64,000 bases of DNA, taken from positions 21,950 to 85,949 of the forward strand of contig NZ_DRGM01000099.1 of assembly GCF_011050055.1 (NCBI RefSeq), read 5' to 3'. The notes beneath the pieces are model-generated. The model had not been told where the DNA came from, ran no database searches, and was given only the letters and a program-made list of their open reading frames with translations. The translations under genes were made by a program, and so were the position numbers. Below are positions 41,598 through 50,246 of this stretch, piece after piece (positions within the stretch are counted from its first letter, which is position 1; every line of letters begins with the position of its first letter). This stretch comes from Pseudoalteromonas prydzensis. Lineage in GTDB: Bacteria; Pseudomonadota; Gammaproteobacteria; Enterobacterales; Alteromonadaceae.

Positions 41598-41678
41598 ATG
41601 GGCTGGTTATTGTTATTAATACTTGGCGTGTTAAGCGCCATTTTGATTGTTGCCATGTTGGCACCTGAAAAGTTTTAA
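41598..41678 (+). CDS. kdpF: KdpF, small subunit of the Kdp K+-ATPase
   Basis: This 26-residue peptide (MGWLLLLILGVLSAILIVAM then LAPEKF) is a single membrane helix ending in the PEKF-type tail that marks KdpF. A GGAA ribosome site precedes the ATG and kdpA starts ten bases after its stop. KdpF stabilises the KdpABC complex. It is easily missed because of its size, and position and sequence leave little doubt. Confidence 0.9.
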   Translation: MGWLLLLILGVLSAILIVAMLAPEKF

Positions 41679-41688
41679 GGAATCACTG

Positions 41689-43419
41689 ATGGAAGTGCTA
41701 CTAATATTTACATTAGCTGTGCTGTTAGCATGGCCATTGGGTCGTTACATGACCGGTATATTCTCTGCGGGATCACACTGGAGTGATAAGGTTTTTTTGC
41801 CAATAGAAAATGGCATATTTAAACTACTGGGTATTAACCCACGTCATGGCATGACATGGAAAAGTTACGGTATCGCGTTTTTGTTAAGTAATTTAGTGCT
41901 CGGCATTATCGCCTATTTACTGTTGCAATTTCAGCATATATTGCCCCTTAACCCTAATGATATCGAGGCATTAGATTGGGACTTGGCGCTGCATACGGCG
42001 GTTTCGTTTTTAACCAATACAAATCAACAGCACTATTCTGGGCAGGCTCAGCTGAGTTATTTAAGCCAAGGTTTTGTAATTCTTACCTTGCAGTTTGTTA
42101 CTCCGGCAATGGCATTGGCGGTCTGTGTTGCGGTATTACGCGGCATGTTAGGAGGCCGTAATGCAACAACCGCAAAAGAAGGTGAAGAGCGTAACTTAGG
42201 TAATTACTATCAAGATACCGTGCGTGCAGTGCTGAGACTGATGCTGCCACTGGCTGCGATTGTTGCACTTGCGCTAACCAGTCAAGGCGTGCCTTCAAGT
42301 TATCAGGCGAGTCCAACGGTGGACGTGGTTGAACAACAACAAGCGTTGAGCGAACAAACGATCCCACTAGGGCCGGTTGCGGCTATGGTCTCAATCAAGC
42401 AATTAGGCACTAACGGCGGCGGCTGGTTTGGCCCTAACAGTAGTAATCCTTTAGAAAACCCAACCCCAGTCAGTAACGCGATTCAAACCATTGCCTTGGT
42501 ATTGGTGCCGATGGCAGTGGTGTTTATGGCCGGCGGCCTATTGCGCCGACAAAAATTTACCTTGTTATCGCTTGCGGTCATGGGATTGCTTAGCTTGGCC
42601 TTTATTGGTGCCGCTGTTTACAGCGAGCAGCAGCCTAATGCCGCCTTTGCTGGGTTAGCTCAAGAGGCCGGAAATATGGAGGGTAAAGAAGTCCGCCTTG
42701 GGACTGACTTATCAGCGCTCTGGGCCACGTTTACGACTCAAACCTCTAACGGCTCTGTGAATGCCATGCATGATTCACTTAATCCGATTGCCGGGCTTGT
42801 TACCCGCTCGGGGATGCTGATCAATGGTATTTGGGGCGGTATTGGATGTGGTTTTGTGAACTTTCTGGTGTACGTGTGGTTAGCGGTATTTATTGCCGGC
42901 TTGATGATTGGCCGCACTCCTGAAATTTTTGGTCGTAAGTTGGAAAAGCGTGAGCTCAGTTGGTTAGGCGTGCTCTTAGTGCTGCCAAGTGCAGTGATTT
43001 TAACCTTTACTGCTATCACAGTGGCATTTCCTACATTAACAGGTAATAGCAACCCAGGCTTACATGGCGTTGCCCAAGTGTTTTATGAGTACACCTCTGC
43101 CTTTGCAAACAATGGCTCTGGTTTTGAAGGACTAGGGGATGACACCACATGGTGGAATCTAAGTTGTGTGGTGGTACTAATCTTAGGCCGTTATGTCCCT
43201 TTGGTTATTCCACTACTAATTGCTGGTTCGTTAGCGAAAAAGCGTCAAGTGCCTACCAGTGCCGGTACTTTACCACTGTATAACGTCACGTTTGCTGTCA
43301 CTTTAATTACAGTGATCCTGATTATTAACTTCCTGTCATTCCTACCGTCTATGGTATTGGGTCCGATTGGTGAAGCTCTTGAGATATCACAGCAAGCCGC
43401 TGTGGTGCTAGCGCAATAG
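41689..43419 (+). CDS. kdpA: K+-transporting ATPase, channel-like subunit KdpA
   Basis: This 576-residue membrane protein of the K+ transporter superfamily has ten or so helices. Selectivity-filter-type segments include FLTNTNQQHYSGQAQLSY, IKQLGTNGGGWFGPNSSNPLENP, NPIAGLVTRSGMLINGIWGGIGCG and EYTSAFANNGSGFEGL. The ATG at 41689 with AAGGAA upstream gives the standard KdpA N-terminus MEVLLIFTLAVLLAWPLGRYM. KdpA admits K+ and passes it to KdpB for ATP-driven import under K+ starvation. Confidence 0.96.
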   Translation: MEVLLIFTLAVLLAWPLGRYMTGIFSAGSHWSDKVFLPIENGIFKLLGINPRHGMTWKSYGIAFLLSNLVLGIIAYLLLQFQHILPLNPNDIEALDWDLALHTAVSFLTNTNQQHYSGQAQLSYLSQGFVILTLQFVTPAMALAVCVAVLRGMLGGRNATTAKEGEERNLGNYYQDTVRAVLRLMLPLAAIVALALTSQGVPSSYQASPTVDVVEQQQALSEQTIPLGPVAAMVSIKQLGTNGGGWFGPNSSNPLENPTPVSNAIQTIALVLVPMAVVFMAGGLLRRQKFTLLSLAVMGLLSLAFIGAAVYSEQQPNAAFAGLAQEAGNMEGKEVRLGTDLSALWATFTTQTSNGSVNAMHDSLNPIAGLVTRSGMLINGIWGGIGCGFVNFLVYVWLAVFIAGLMIGRTPEIFGRKLEKRELSWLGVLLVLPSAVILTFTAITVAFPTLTGNSNPGLHGVAQVFYEYTSAFANNGSGFEGLGDDTTWWNLSCVVVLILGRYVPLVIPLLIAGSLAKKRQVPTSAGTLPLYNVTFAVTLITVILIINFLSFLPSMVLGPIGEALEISQQAAVVLAQ

Positions 43420-43438
43420 CAGTATGCAGGTGAATAAA

Positions 43439-45439
43439 ATGAATAATACATCAAAATTAACACAAGCCAGTTGGCAGGCTTTTGCCAAACTTCATCCTAA
43501 ACTGGCGGTTAAAAACCCCGTTATGCTAGTCGTGTGGGTGGCCACCCTGTTAGCTATGGTTATGACGGTGCAACAGTTTGTTGCCGGTGACAATATTGCG
43601 TTTGCTCTGGCTAGTAGTTTAGTGCTGTTTTTTACTCTGTGGTTTGCCAATTTTGCGGAGGCCATTGCCGAAGCTCGAGGACGCGATCAAGCGAGTAGTT
43701 TAAAAGCAACGCGTCGAGACTTAACTGCTTTACGAGTAGACGGTAAAACGCAAAGCCAGATTTCTGCAAGTCAATTAAAAGCCGGTGATATAGTTTTGGT
43801 TCACAGTGGTGAGCTGATCCCAGCCGACGGTGAAATTGTCACCGGTGTAGCAACTATCAACGAATCGGCATTAACCGGTGAATCAGCACCGGTACTTCGC
43901 GAAGCGGGTACCGATCATTCAGGTGTTATTGCCGGTACTAAAGTGCTAAGTGGCACAATTAAAGTGCAAGTAACCGCAGAATCAGGACACAGCTTTCTTG
44001 ATAAAATGATCAGCCTAGTTGAAGGCACTAACCGTCAAAAAACACCTAATGAACTCGCCTTAACGGTGTTGTTGGCTGCCCTGACTTTAGTGTTTTTAAT
44101 TGCTGTTGCCACTTTACCGGCAATGGCGGGGTTTGTCGGTATTGAGCTGGATTGGTTAATGTTAATTGCACTGGTGGTGTGTTTAATTCCGACCACTATT
44201 GCAGGCTTGTTACCGGCGATTGGGATTGCGGGTATGAACCGTGCTTTGGCTGAAAATGTTATTGCAAAGTCAGGTAAAGCCGTTGAAGTTGCCGGTGATA
44301 TTGACACCTTACTACTTGATAAAACAGGCACGATTACCTTTGGTGATCGCCAAGCAACGGCGTTTCTGCCGGTCTCAGGTGTTGCTGAAAGTGAATTAGT
44401 TGCTGGTGCACTTTGGAGTTCATTGCAAGATCCCACTCCAGAGGGAAAATCAATTGTTCAGCTTGCTGAGCAAGGTGAATACCGCATTCCAACGTTAACT
44501 GAGCAAGATGAATTTACCCCATTCAGTGCGCAAACGCGTCTTTCATCAATACAACTAGCAAGCGGTGAATGTTGGGTAAAAGGGGCAACCGATGCGGTAA
44601 AAAATTGGGCGCAACAACGTGACCTCACAGTGCCAAGCAGTTTAGATCCAATCGTCACGCGCGTTGCACAACAAGGTGCGACCCCTTTGGTGGTTGCCAG
44701 CGAGAAAGGGATTTTAGGGGTTATTCAACTGTCTGATGTGATCAAACCTGGTGTTGCCGAGCGCTTTGCTGAGTTAAGAGCATTGGGCGTACGTACTGTC
44801 ATGATCACCGGTGATAACCCTATCACGGCTGGTGCAATTGCGGCCGCGGCAGGGGTGGATGACTTTGTGGCTGAGGCAAAGCCCGAAGATAAACTTGAGC
44901 TGATCCGCAAAGAGCAAGCACAAGGTCGACTCGTAGCTATGGTGGGCGATGGCACGAATGATGCGCCTGCACTGGCGCAAGCAGATGTGGGTTTAGCCAT
45001 GAATTCAGGCACGCAAGCTGCGAAAGAGGCGGGTAACATGGTGGATTTAGATTCCGATCCCACTAAATTACTTGCTGTTGTTGCGGTGGGTAAACAAATG
45101 TTGATCACCCGTGGCGCATTAACCACCTTTTCATTAGCAAACGATGTAGCAAAATACTTTGTGATTGTACCTGCGGTGTTCGCCAGTGCAATGCCAAGCA
45201 TCAATGCGTTAAACATTATGCAGTTACCCGATCCGAAAATGGCTGTGCTGTCGGCACTGATATTTAATGCAGTGATTATTCCAGCCCTAATTCCACTGGC
45301 ATTAAAAGGTGTGAAAATTAAGCCTATCAGCGCAGAAAAGCTGCTACGCAACAATATGTTGATCTTTGGTCTGGGCGGGATTGCGCTGCCGTTTATCGCT
45401 ATTAAAGTGATTGACCTACTACTTAACGGAGTATTTTAA
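43439..45439 (+). CDS. kdpB: K+-transporting P-type ATPase KdpB
   Basis: This 666-residue P-type ATPase has phosphorylated Asp294 in LLLDKTGTITFGD, the actuator TGE loop in NESALTGESAPV, the nucleotide-domain GATDAVKNW, and the hinge GDGTNDAPALAQADVGLAMNSG. I choose the ATG at 43439 (AGGTGA upstream) over an ATG five codons earlier. It couples ATP hydrolysis to K+ transfer through KdpA. kdpC follows two bases after its stop. Confidence 0.96.
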   Translation: MNNTSKLTQASWQAFAKLHPKLAVKNPVMLVVWVATLLAMVMTVQQFVAGDNIAFALASSLVLFFTLWFANFAEAIAEARGRDQASSLKATRRDLTALRVDGKTQSQISASQLKAGDIVLVHSGELIPADGEIVTGVATINESALTGESAPVLREAGTDHSGVIAGTKVLSGTIKVQVTAESGHSFLDKMISLVEGTNRQKTPNELALTVLLAALTLVFLIAVATLPAMAGFVGIELDWLMLIALVVCLIPTTIAGLLPAIGIAGMNRALAENVIAKSGKAVEVAGDIDTLLLDKTGTITFGDRQATAFLPVSGVAESELVAGALWSSLQDPTPEGKSIVQLAEQGEYRIPTLTEQDEFTPFSAQTRLSSIQLASGECWVKGATDAVKNWAQQRDLTVPSSLDPIVTRVAQQGATPLVVASEKGILGVIQLSDVIKPGVAERFAELRALGVRTVMITGDNPITAGAIAAAAGVDDFVAEAKPEDKLELIRKEQAQGRLVAMVGDGTNDAPALAQADVGLAMNSGTQAAKEAGNMVDLDSDPTKLLAVVAVGKQMLITRGALTTFSLANDVAKYFVIVPAVFASAMPSINALNIMQLPDPKMAVLSALIFNAVIIPALIPLALKGVKIKPISAEKLLRNNMLIFGLGGIALPFIAIKVIDLLLNGVF

Positions 45440-45441
45440 CC

Positions 45442-46035
45442 ATGAATAGATTACATCATAGTTCTGGACAGGCACCGTGGCGTCCTGCAATCGGCTTGGC
45501 TGTTAGTATGTTGGTAATTTGCGGCGGCTTTTATGCGGCGATTATAACTGGCCTTGGCGGTCTGTTATTTCCCACTCAAGCAACAGGCAGTTTAGTGATG
45601 GTTGAAGGAAAAGCAATGGGATCGGCATTAGTCTCCCAGCCATTTACGAGTACCGTGTATTTTCATGGTCGACCAAGCAGTGCTGATAATGACCCTATGG
45701 CAACGGGGGGCAGTAATTTAGCGCCATCAAACCCTGAGTTACGCGATAGAGTGGCGCAGCAAAGCGCTGCACTGGCTTCGACTTATCAACTTGAGCCTGA
45801 GCAGTTACCGGTAGATTTGCTGGCCAGCTCAGGGTCGGGCGTAGACCCTCACATTAGCCCAGCCGCTGCGGCGTTACAGGTGGAGCGTGTAGCGCAAGCT
45901 CGGGGGATCAGTACGGAACAAGTATCGCAATTGGTTGCGCAATATAACGAGTCTGCACAATGGGGCATTTTTGGTCAGCCTCGGGTTAATGTGCTGCTAT
46001 TAAATTTAGCACTTGATAACAATTACCCTCTATAA
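45442..46035 (+). CDS. kdpC: K+-transporting ATPase subunit KdpC
   Basis: This 197-residue protein has one N-terminal membrane helix (about 20-42) and a periplasmic domain with FTSTVYFHGRPSSADNDPMATGGSNLAPSNPEL and GSGVDPHISPAAAALQVERVAQARG, both diagnostic. KdpC bridges KdpA and KdpB and raises ATP affinity. Its end is followed by overlapping hairpins (46048-46118) rather than directly by kdpD. Confidence 0.95.
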   Translation: MNRLHHSSGQAPWRPAIGLAVSMLVICGGFYAAIITGLGGLLFPTQATGSLVMVEGKAMGSALVSQPFTSTVYFHGRPSSADNDPMATGGSNLAPSNPELRDRVAQQSAALASTYQLEPEQLPVDLLASSGSGVDPHISPAAAALQVERVAQARGISTEQVSQLVAQYNESAQWGIFGQPRVNVLLLNLALDNNYPL

Positions 46036-46047
46036 ATTAATTAGTTA

Positions 46048-46118
46048 GTCGATTGTGATGCGGGACAATCGACTGCCGCTCTCGTCTTAGTACAGAGCGG
46101 TTTCTCTCCCGCTTTTTT
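46048..46118 (+). terminator. Overlapping alternative hairpins between kdpC and the porin gene
   Basis: Hairpin A is a perfect 9-bp stem, AGTCGATTG (46048-46056) with 46066-46074. Hairpin B is nested: GCGGGA (46060-46065) with TCCCGC (46107-46112), enclosing CCGCTCT (46076-46082) with AGAGCGG (46094-46100), and ends in six T. A's loop holds the left arm of B's outer stem, so A and full B exclude each other. B is a terminator, 14 bases before the porin start, and A could modulate it. Confidence 0.65.
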
Positions 46119-46132
46119 ATAGGAAAACAATA

Positions 46133-46852
46133 ATGCGTTTTATACTTTCTTTAGTAACGGCTGCAACCGTAATGACCAGCGCTGGCGTCGTGGCGGCCCC
46201 TTTCAGTAGTGAAGGCTCTGTAACCTTGGTATCTGATTATTATTTTCGTGGTATTTCGCAAACTGAGCAGGGGCCTGCAATTCAAGGTAGCGTGAGTATT
46301 AATCATCAGGATGGTTGGTACGCCAGTGCGTGGGGGTCAAATATTCGCTTTGGTGAAGGCAGTATGGAACTGGATTTATCACTGGGTCGTCATTGGGCTT
46401 TAGATGAAAACTGGGCTTTAGATATGGGGCTAGTACAGTATCGCTACCCAGAAGGTGATAATGACACGACAGGCTATAACTACATGGAAGGTTACGCTAA
46501 GTTAAACTATCAAGATTGGCAACTTGGTTTAGCGCTGAGTGATAGTTATTTTGGTAACGATGTGGGCAAATTTTGGTATTTATCGCTTGATTGGCAACAA
46601 ACATTAACCAGTGAGCTACAGCTAAATTGGCATTTAGGGTACAATCAATTCGATAATGATCAAGAGTTTAAAACCTTTTTAGGCTCGCCAGTGATGGATG
46701 GCTCAGGGTATACTGATTGGGGGCTGACGCTGTCGACTGAGCAACTAGGGCTAACTTGGTCAGTTGGCTATGTTGGCAATTCAATTGCCAATGATGCCTG
46801 CGCTGATATATGCGATAACCGTTTGCTATTAAGTGTAGCAAAAAGTTTTTAA
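46133..46852 (+). CDS. TorF-family putative outer-membrane porin
   Basis: This 239-residue protein has a signal peptide (to about residue 22, ending VVAA). The beta-strand-rich barrel starts SSEGSVTLVSDYYFRGISQTEQGPAIQG, matching the TorF / TIGR02001 'Gcw_chp' family, and has a C-terminal aromatic end (VAKSF). It is inserted between kdpC and kdpD. A TATAGGAAAAC leader provides its ribosome site directly after a terminator hairpin. Role in K+ or another solute's passage across the outer membrane is inferred from position only. Confidence 0.82.
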   Translation: MRFILSLVTAATVMTSAGVVAAPFSSEGSVTLVSDYYFRGISQTEQGPAIQGSVSINHQDGWYASAWGSNIRFGEGSMELDLSLGRHWALDENWALDMGLVQYRYPEGDNDTTGYNYMEGYAKLNYQDWQLGLALSDSYFGNDVGKFWYLSLDWQQTLTSELQLNWHLGYNQFDNDQEFKTFLGSPVMDGSGYTDWGLTLSTEQLGLTWSVGYVGNSIANDACADICDNRLLLSVAKSF

Positions 46853-46873
46853 TTCCACTGAAAAGGAACTGCC

Positions 46874-49543
46874 GTGGCCGTTGATCCTCGTAACCAAAAA
46901 GCCGATGCGCTACTAAAAAGCTTGCAACAACATCAAGGTGGGCAATTAAAAATTTTTATTGGTGCCGCCCCTGGCGTTGGAAAAACCTGTGCCATGCTTA
47001 ATGCGGCCAGAGAATATATGCAACAAGGCGCGTCGGTAAAAATAGGTTTGATTGAAACCCACGGCAGAGCCGAGACGCAACGTTTACTCGAGGGCTTTGA
47101 TATTTTACCTCGACGTGAAATTAGTTATCACGATCAACAACTGAGTGAATTTGATCTCGATGCCGCATTGGCAGCCAAACCGCAACTGATTTTGGTCGAT
47201 GAACTCGCTCATACCAATATTCCCGGTAGTCGCCATAAAAGGCGCTATCAAGATATCGCCGAATTGCTGGAAGCGGGCATTGATGTGTATACCACTATGA
47301 ATGTACAGCATATTGCCAGCCTCAACGATTTGGTATTACAGATCAGTGGTGTTAGGGTTAAAGAAACCGTTCCCGATCAGTTTATTGATCGCGCTCAGCA
47401 ACTGGTGTTCGTCGATTTAGCGCCTAATCATTTATTGGACCGCTTAGCCCAAGGGCAAGTGTATCTTGGCGACTATGCCGAACAAGCGATACAGCAGTTT
47501 TTTCAATTAGAAACGTTAACCGCACTGCGTGAAATGGCGATGAAGCGGGTGATCGGGCATGTTGACGATCAACTAAAAAATGAACAAGAAGCCAAAGCGC
47601 GCAGTAACGATTATTTAATTCAAGATAAAGTGTTGGTGTTGATCTCGAATCGCCGTGATCATGAACACCTTATTCGTATTGGCCGACAAATGGCAGAAAA
47701 ACGCCACACGCCTTGGATTGTGGTGTGGGTGGATACCGGAAAAATACATAACCAGCTTGAGCAAAAACGATTGCAATCGGCTTTTGCATTGGCAAAAGAG
47801 CTGGGAGCAGAAACCGATACATTACGTGGTCCCTCCAGCATACAAACAATTTTACCCTATATTAGTGAACATAGGATCAATACCGTGTTAGTGGGCGCGG
47901 GCACTAAGCGGCGCTTGCAACCATGGCGTAAACCCTTATATCAACAATTAATCAATAGCGGTTTACCGATAGAAGTGTCGGTTTGGCAAGCCAGTAAACG
48001 CCAGCACAAGTACGTAACAGAAGCCGCTCCGTCACTGGCATTTGGCCAAAAAATCGGGTATTTGTTTGGTTCACTTTTGGTTGCTGTAGCCAGCGCGGTT
48101 GCACTTGCATTATCAAGTTGGTTGCAAAGTGGTAACTTAGTACTGGTGTATGTATTAGCTGTGGTATTTTGTGGCTTAAAATACGGCGCGCGGCCTGCGA
48201 TTTTTACCGCTTTATTGTCATTTCTAAGTTTTAACTTTTTTCTTACCGATCCGTATTACACCTTTTTCGTTAATAAAAATGATGATATTGCCACCTTACT
48301 GTTTTTATTTGTGATTGGTGTTGTGTGTGGGCCTGCGGCATCGCGTATTCGCCAACAGTTCTTATTATTAAAAGAGGCGAATCGTTATACTGAGCTGCAA
48401 CGTGATTTTGCTCAGCAATTAACGGTGATCAATCAAGCCGATGAATTGTGCCTAACCTTGGCTGGGCAGTTACAGCAAGCACTGGACTGCCCAGCTCATG
48501 TGGTGGTTTTTGAGCATCATCAGCAACAGATCAGCCCTCGTTTAGGGCAGCCTTTACAGTCACTTGATCAAGCTATGGTTGATTGGTGTTATGCCCACAA
48601 GCAAATGGCGGGTCGTTTTAGCGATACCTTAAATGCCAGTGATTGGACGGCATTTCCAATACAAGCTGATAATAAATCGATTGCAGTACTATTGCTAAAG
48701 TTTGCCAAAGAGCAACAGGTGATCACAGAGCAAGATAACAATTTGATCCGTACCTTTGTACAGCAAATGGTTAATGTGTGGCAACGTATTCATCTTAATA
48801 ATGAGCTTGAAGCATCGACTCGCAAAGCGGAAATGGAACAGCTTCGCTCGGCATTACTAGCTTCAGTGTCTCATGATTTACGTTCACCTTTGTCTGCCAT
48901 GATGGGCTCGGCAGAAAGCTTAAAAGTACTCGATAAACAGCTATCAGCGCAAGACAGAGTAGATTTACTTGAAACCATCATACATGAAAGCCGACGTCTT
49001 GATCGTTACATTGAAAACTTGCTCGATATGACTCGCTTAGGCCATGGTACCTTAAAATTAGAGCGCGATTGGGTGCCGGTTGCTGATATTATTGGCAGTG
49101 CTAAACAGCGCTTAAAATATTTATTTCCTGATATTGAAGTGGACTATCAAGAGCAAAAAAACTTACCTTTGCTGTATGCTCATGCGGCTTTGTTAGAGCA
49201 AGGGATTTTTAATATTTTGGAAAACGCAGCAAAATACAGCCCAATTGATGAGCCGGTGACCATTACCGCGAATCAGGATGGCCGACTGTGTCGCATTGAA
49301 ATTGAAGATCATGGTCCAGGCATTGCTGAAGAATTACAAGAAAAAGTATTTGATATGTTTTACGTGGTCGCCGATGGTGATAGTAAACGGCACAATACTG
49401 GTATGGGCTTAGCCATTTGCCGTGGTATGATTGCGGCTCATGGCGGTAAGGTTAAGGCTGATACAGCCCGCTCTGGCAGTGGTTCGCGTTTTATTATTGA
49501 ACTGCCCTTACCCGATCCCCAAGACATCCCAGTAAGAGGTTAA
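46874..49543 (+). CDS. kdpD: Osmosensitive K+ sensor histidine kinase KdpD
   Basis: This 889-residue protein contains: the KdpD N-terminal domain with Walker A GAAPGVGKTCAML and LVDELAHTNIPGSRHKRRYQD; a Usp-like domain (about 250-370); four membrane helices (about 392-495); a GAF-like region; and a kinase core with His667 in SVSHDLRSPL. A C-terminal ATPase region contains ILENAAKYSPIDE and GMGLAICRGM. The GTG start is preceded by AAAAGGA. It phosphorylates KdpE when K+ is low. kdpE begins five bases after its stop. Confidence 0.96.
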   Translation: MAVDPRNQKADALLKSLQQHQGGQLKIFIGAAPGVGKTCAMLNAAREYMQQGASVKIGLIETHGRAETQRLLEGFDILPRREISYHDQQLSEFDLDAALAAKPQLILVDELAHTNIPGSRHKRRYQDIAELLEAGIDVYTTMNVQHIASLNDLVLQISGVRVKETVPDQFIDRAQQLVFVDLAPNHLLDRLAQGQVYLGDYAEQAIQQFFQLETLTALREMAMKRVIGHVDDQLKNEQEAKARSNDYLIQDKVLVLISNRRDHEHLIRIGRQMAEKRHTPWIVVWVDTGKIHNQLEQKRLQSAFALAKELGAETDTLRGPSSIQTILPYISEHRINTVLVGAGTKRRLQPWRKPLYQQLINSGLPIEVSVWQASKRQHKYVTEAAPSLAFGQKIGYLFGSLLVAVASAVALALSSWLQSGNLVLVYVLAVVFCGLKYGARPAIFTALLSFLSFNFFLTDPYYTFFVNKNDDIATLLFLFVIGVVCGPAASRIRQQFLLLKEANRYTELQRDFAQQLTVINQADELCLTLAGQLQQALDCPAHVVVFEHHQQQISPRLGQPLQSLDQAMVDWCYAHKQMAGRFSDTLNASDWTAFPIQADNKSIAVLLLKFAKEQQVITEQDNNLIRTFVQQMVNVWQRIHLNNELEASTRKAEMEQLRSALLASVSHDLRSPLSAMMGSAESLKVLDKQLSAQDRVDLLETIIHESRRLDRYIENLLDMTRLGHGTLKLERDWVPVADIIGSAKQRLKYLFPDIEVDYQEQKNLPLLYAHAALLEQGIFNILENAAKYSPIDEPVTITANQDGRLCRIEIEDHGPGIAEELQEKVFDMFYVVADGDSKRHNTGMGLAICRGMIAAHGGKVKADTARSGSGSRFIIELPLPDPQDIPVRG

Positions 49544-49548
49544 CCTGC

Positions 49549-50226
49549 GTGTCGGCACATATTTTAGTTGTAGATGACGAATTTCAGATCCGTAAAATGT
49601 TGCGAATTGCACTGAAAAGTGTCGGTTATGAGGTCTGTGAGGCTGAATCAGTGAGTACTGGGTTGGCAGCAGCTGTTCGCCAGCAACCGGATTTAGTTAT
49701 TTTGGATTTAGGCTTGCCAGATGGCGATGGCTTAGAGCTATTAGCCGAAATTCGCAGTTTTTCGAGTGTGCCGGTGATTGTGTTATCAGTGCGCAGTGCG
49801 GATCTCGATAAAATCAAAGCCCTTGATATTGGCGCGCAAGATTATGTTACTAAACCGTTTAGCGTGGAAGAGTTATTAGCTCGGGTGAGAGCCCAGCTGC
49901 GAGACCGATTTCCAGATAAAACCGCCTCTGTACTTGATGATGGTCATTTAAAAGTTGATTTAGCGCGGCGTTTAGTGACCTGTAACGGCAAATTAGTAGA
50001 GCTGACTCCAAAAGAATATGCGGTGCTTGCCAAGCTTGCTCAACATCGACAATGCGTTATTACCCAAAAACAGCTGTTAGAGCATATTTGGGGGCCAAGC
50101 CATGCACAAAATACTCATTATTTACGTATTGTGGTTAGTCATATTCGCCATAAAATAGGCGATGATCCAACCACGCCACGTTATTTGATCACCGAAGCGG
50201 GTATCGGTTATCGCTTAATGTTGTAA
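49549..50226 (+). CDS. kdpE: Response regulator KdpE
   Basis: This 225-residue OmpR/PhoB-family regulator has its receiver in residues 1-118, with phospho-Asp53 in LDLGLPDGDG, the acidic pair at 9-10 and Lys in TKPFSVEELLARVRAQLR. The winged-helix output (about 130-225) has LTPKEYAVLAKLAQHRQCVITQKQLLEHIWG. It starts with GTG. It should bind the 11-bp repeats at 41501-41522 and activate kdpFABC. Confidence 0.95.
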   Translation: MSAHILVVDDEFQIRKMLRIALKSVGYEVCEAESVSTGLAAAVRQQPDLVILDLGLPDGDGLELLAEIRSFSSVPVIVLSVRSADLDKIKALDIGAQDYVTKPFSVEELLARVRAQLRDRFPDKTASVLDDGHLKVDLARRLVTCNGKLVELTPKEYAVLAKLAQHRQCVITQKQLLEHIWGPSHAQNTHYLRIVVSHIRHKIGDDPTTPRYLITEAGIGYRLML

Positions 50227-50246
50227 GCTTAAGCATGTGGTGCTAG

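Noticed and set aside
41447..41668. 73-codon plus-strand ORF before kdpA
   Set aside because: It runs through the kdp promoter and out of frame over kdpF, which is the clear gene here.
44725..45354. 209-codon minus-strand ORF inside kdpB
   Set aside because: It is antisense to conserved kdpB sequence, has no ribosome site or recognisable family, and its composition follows the shadow of the coding strand.
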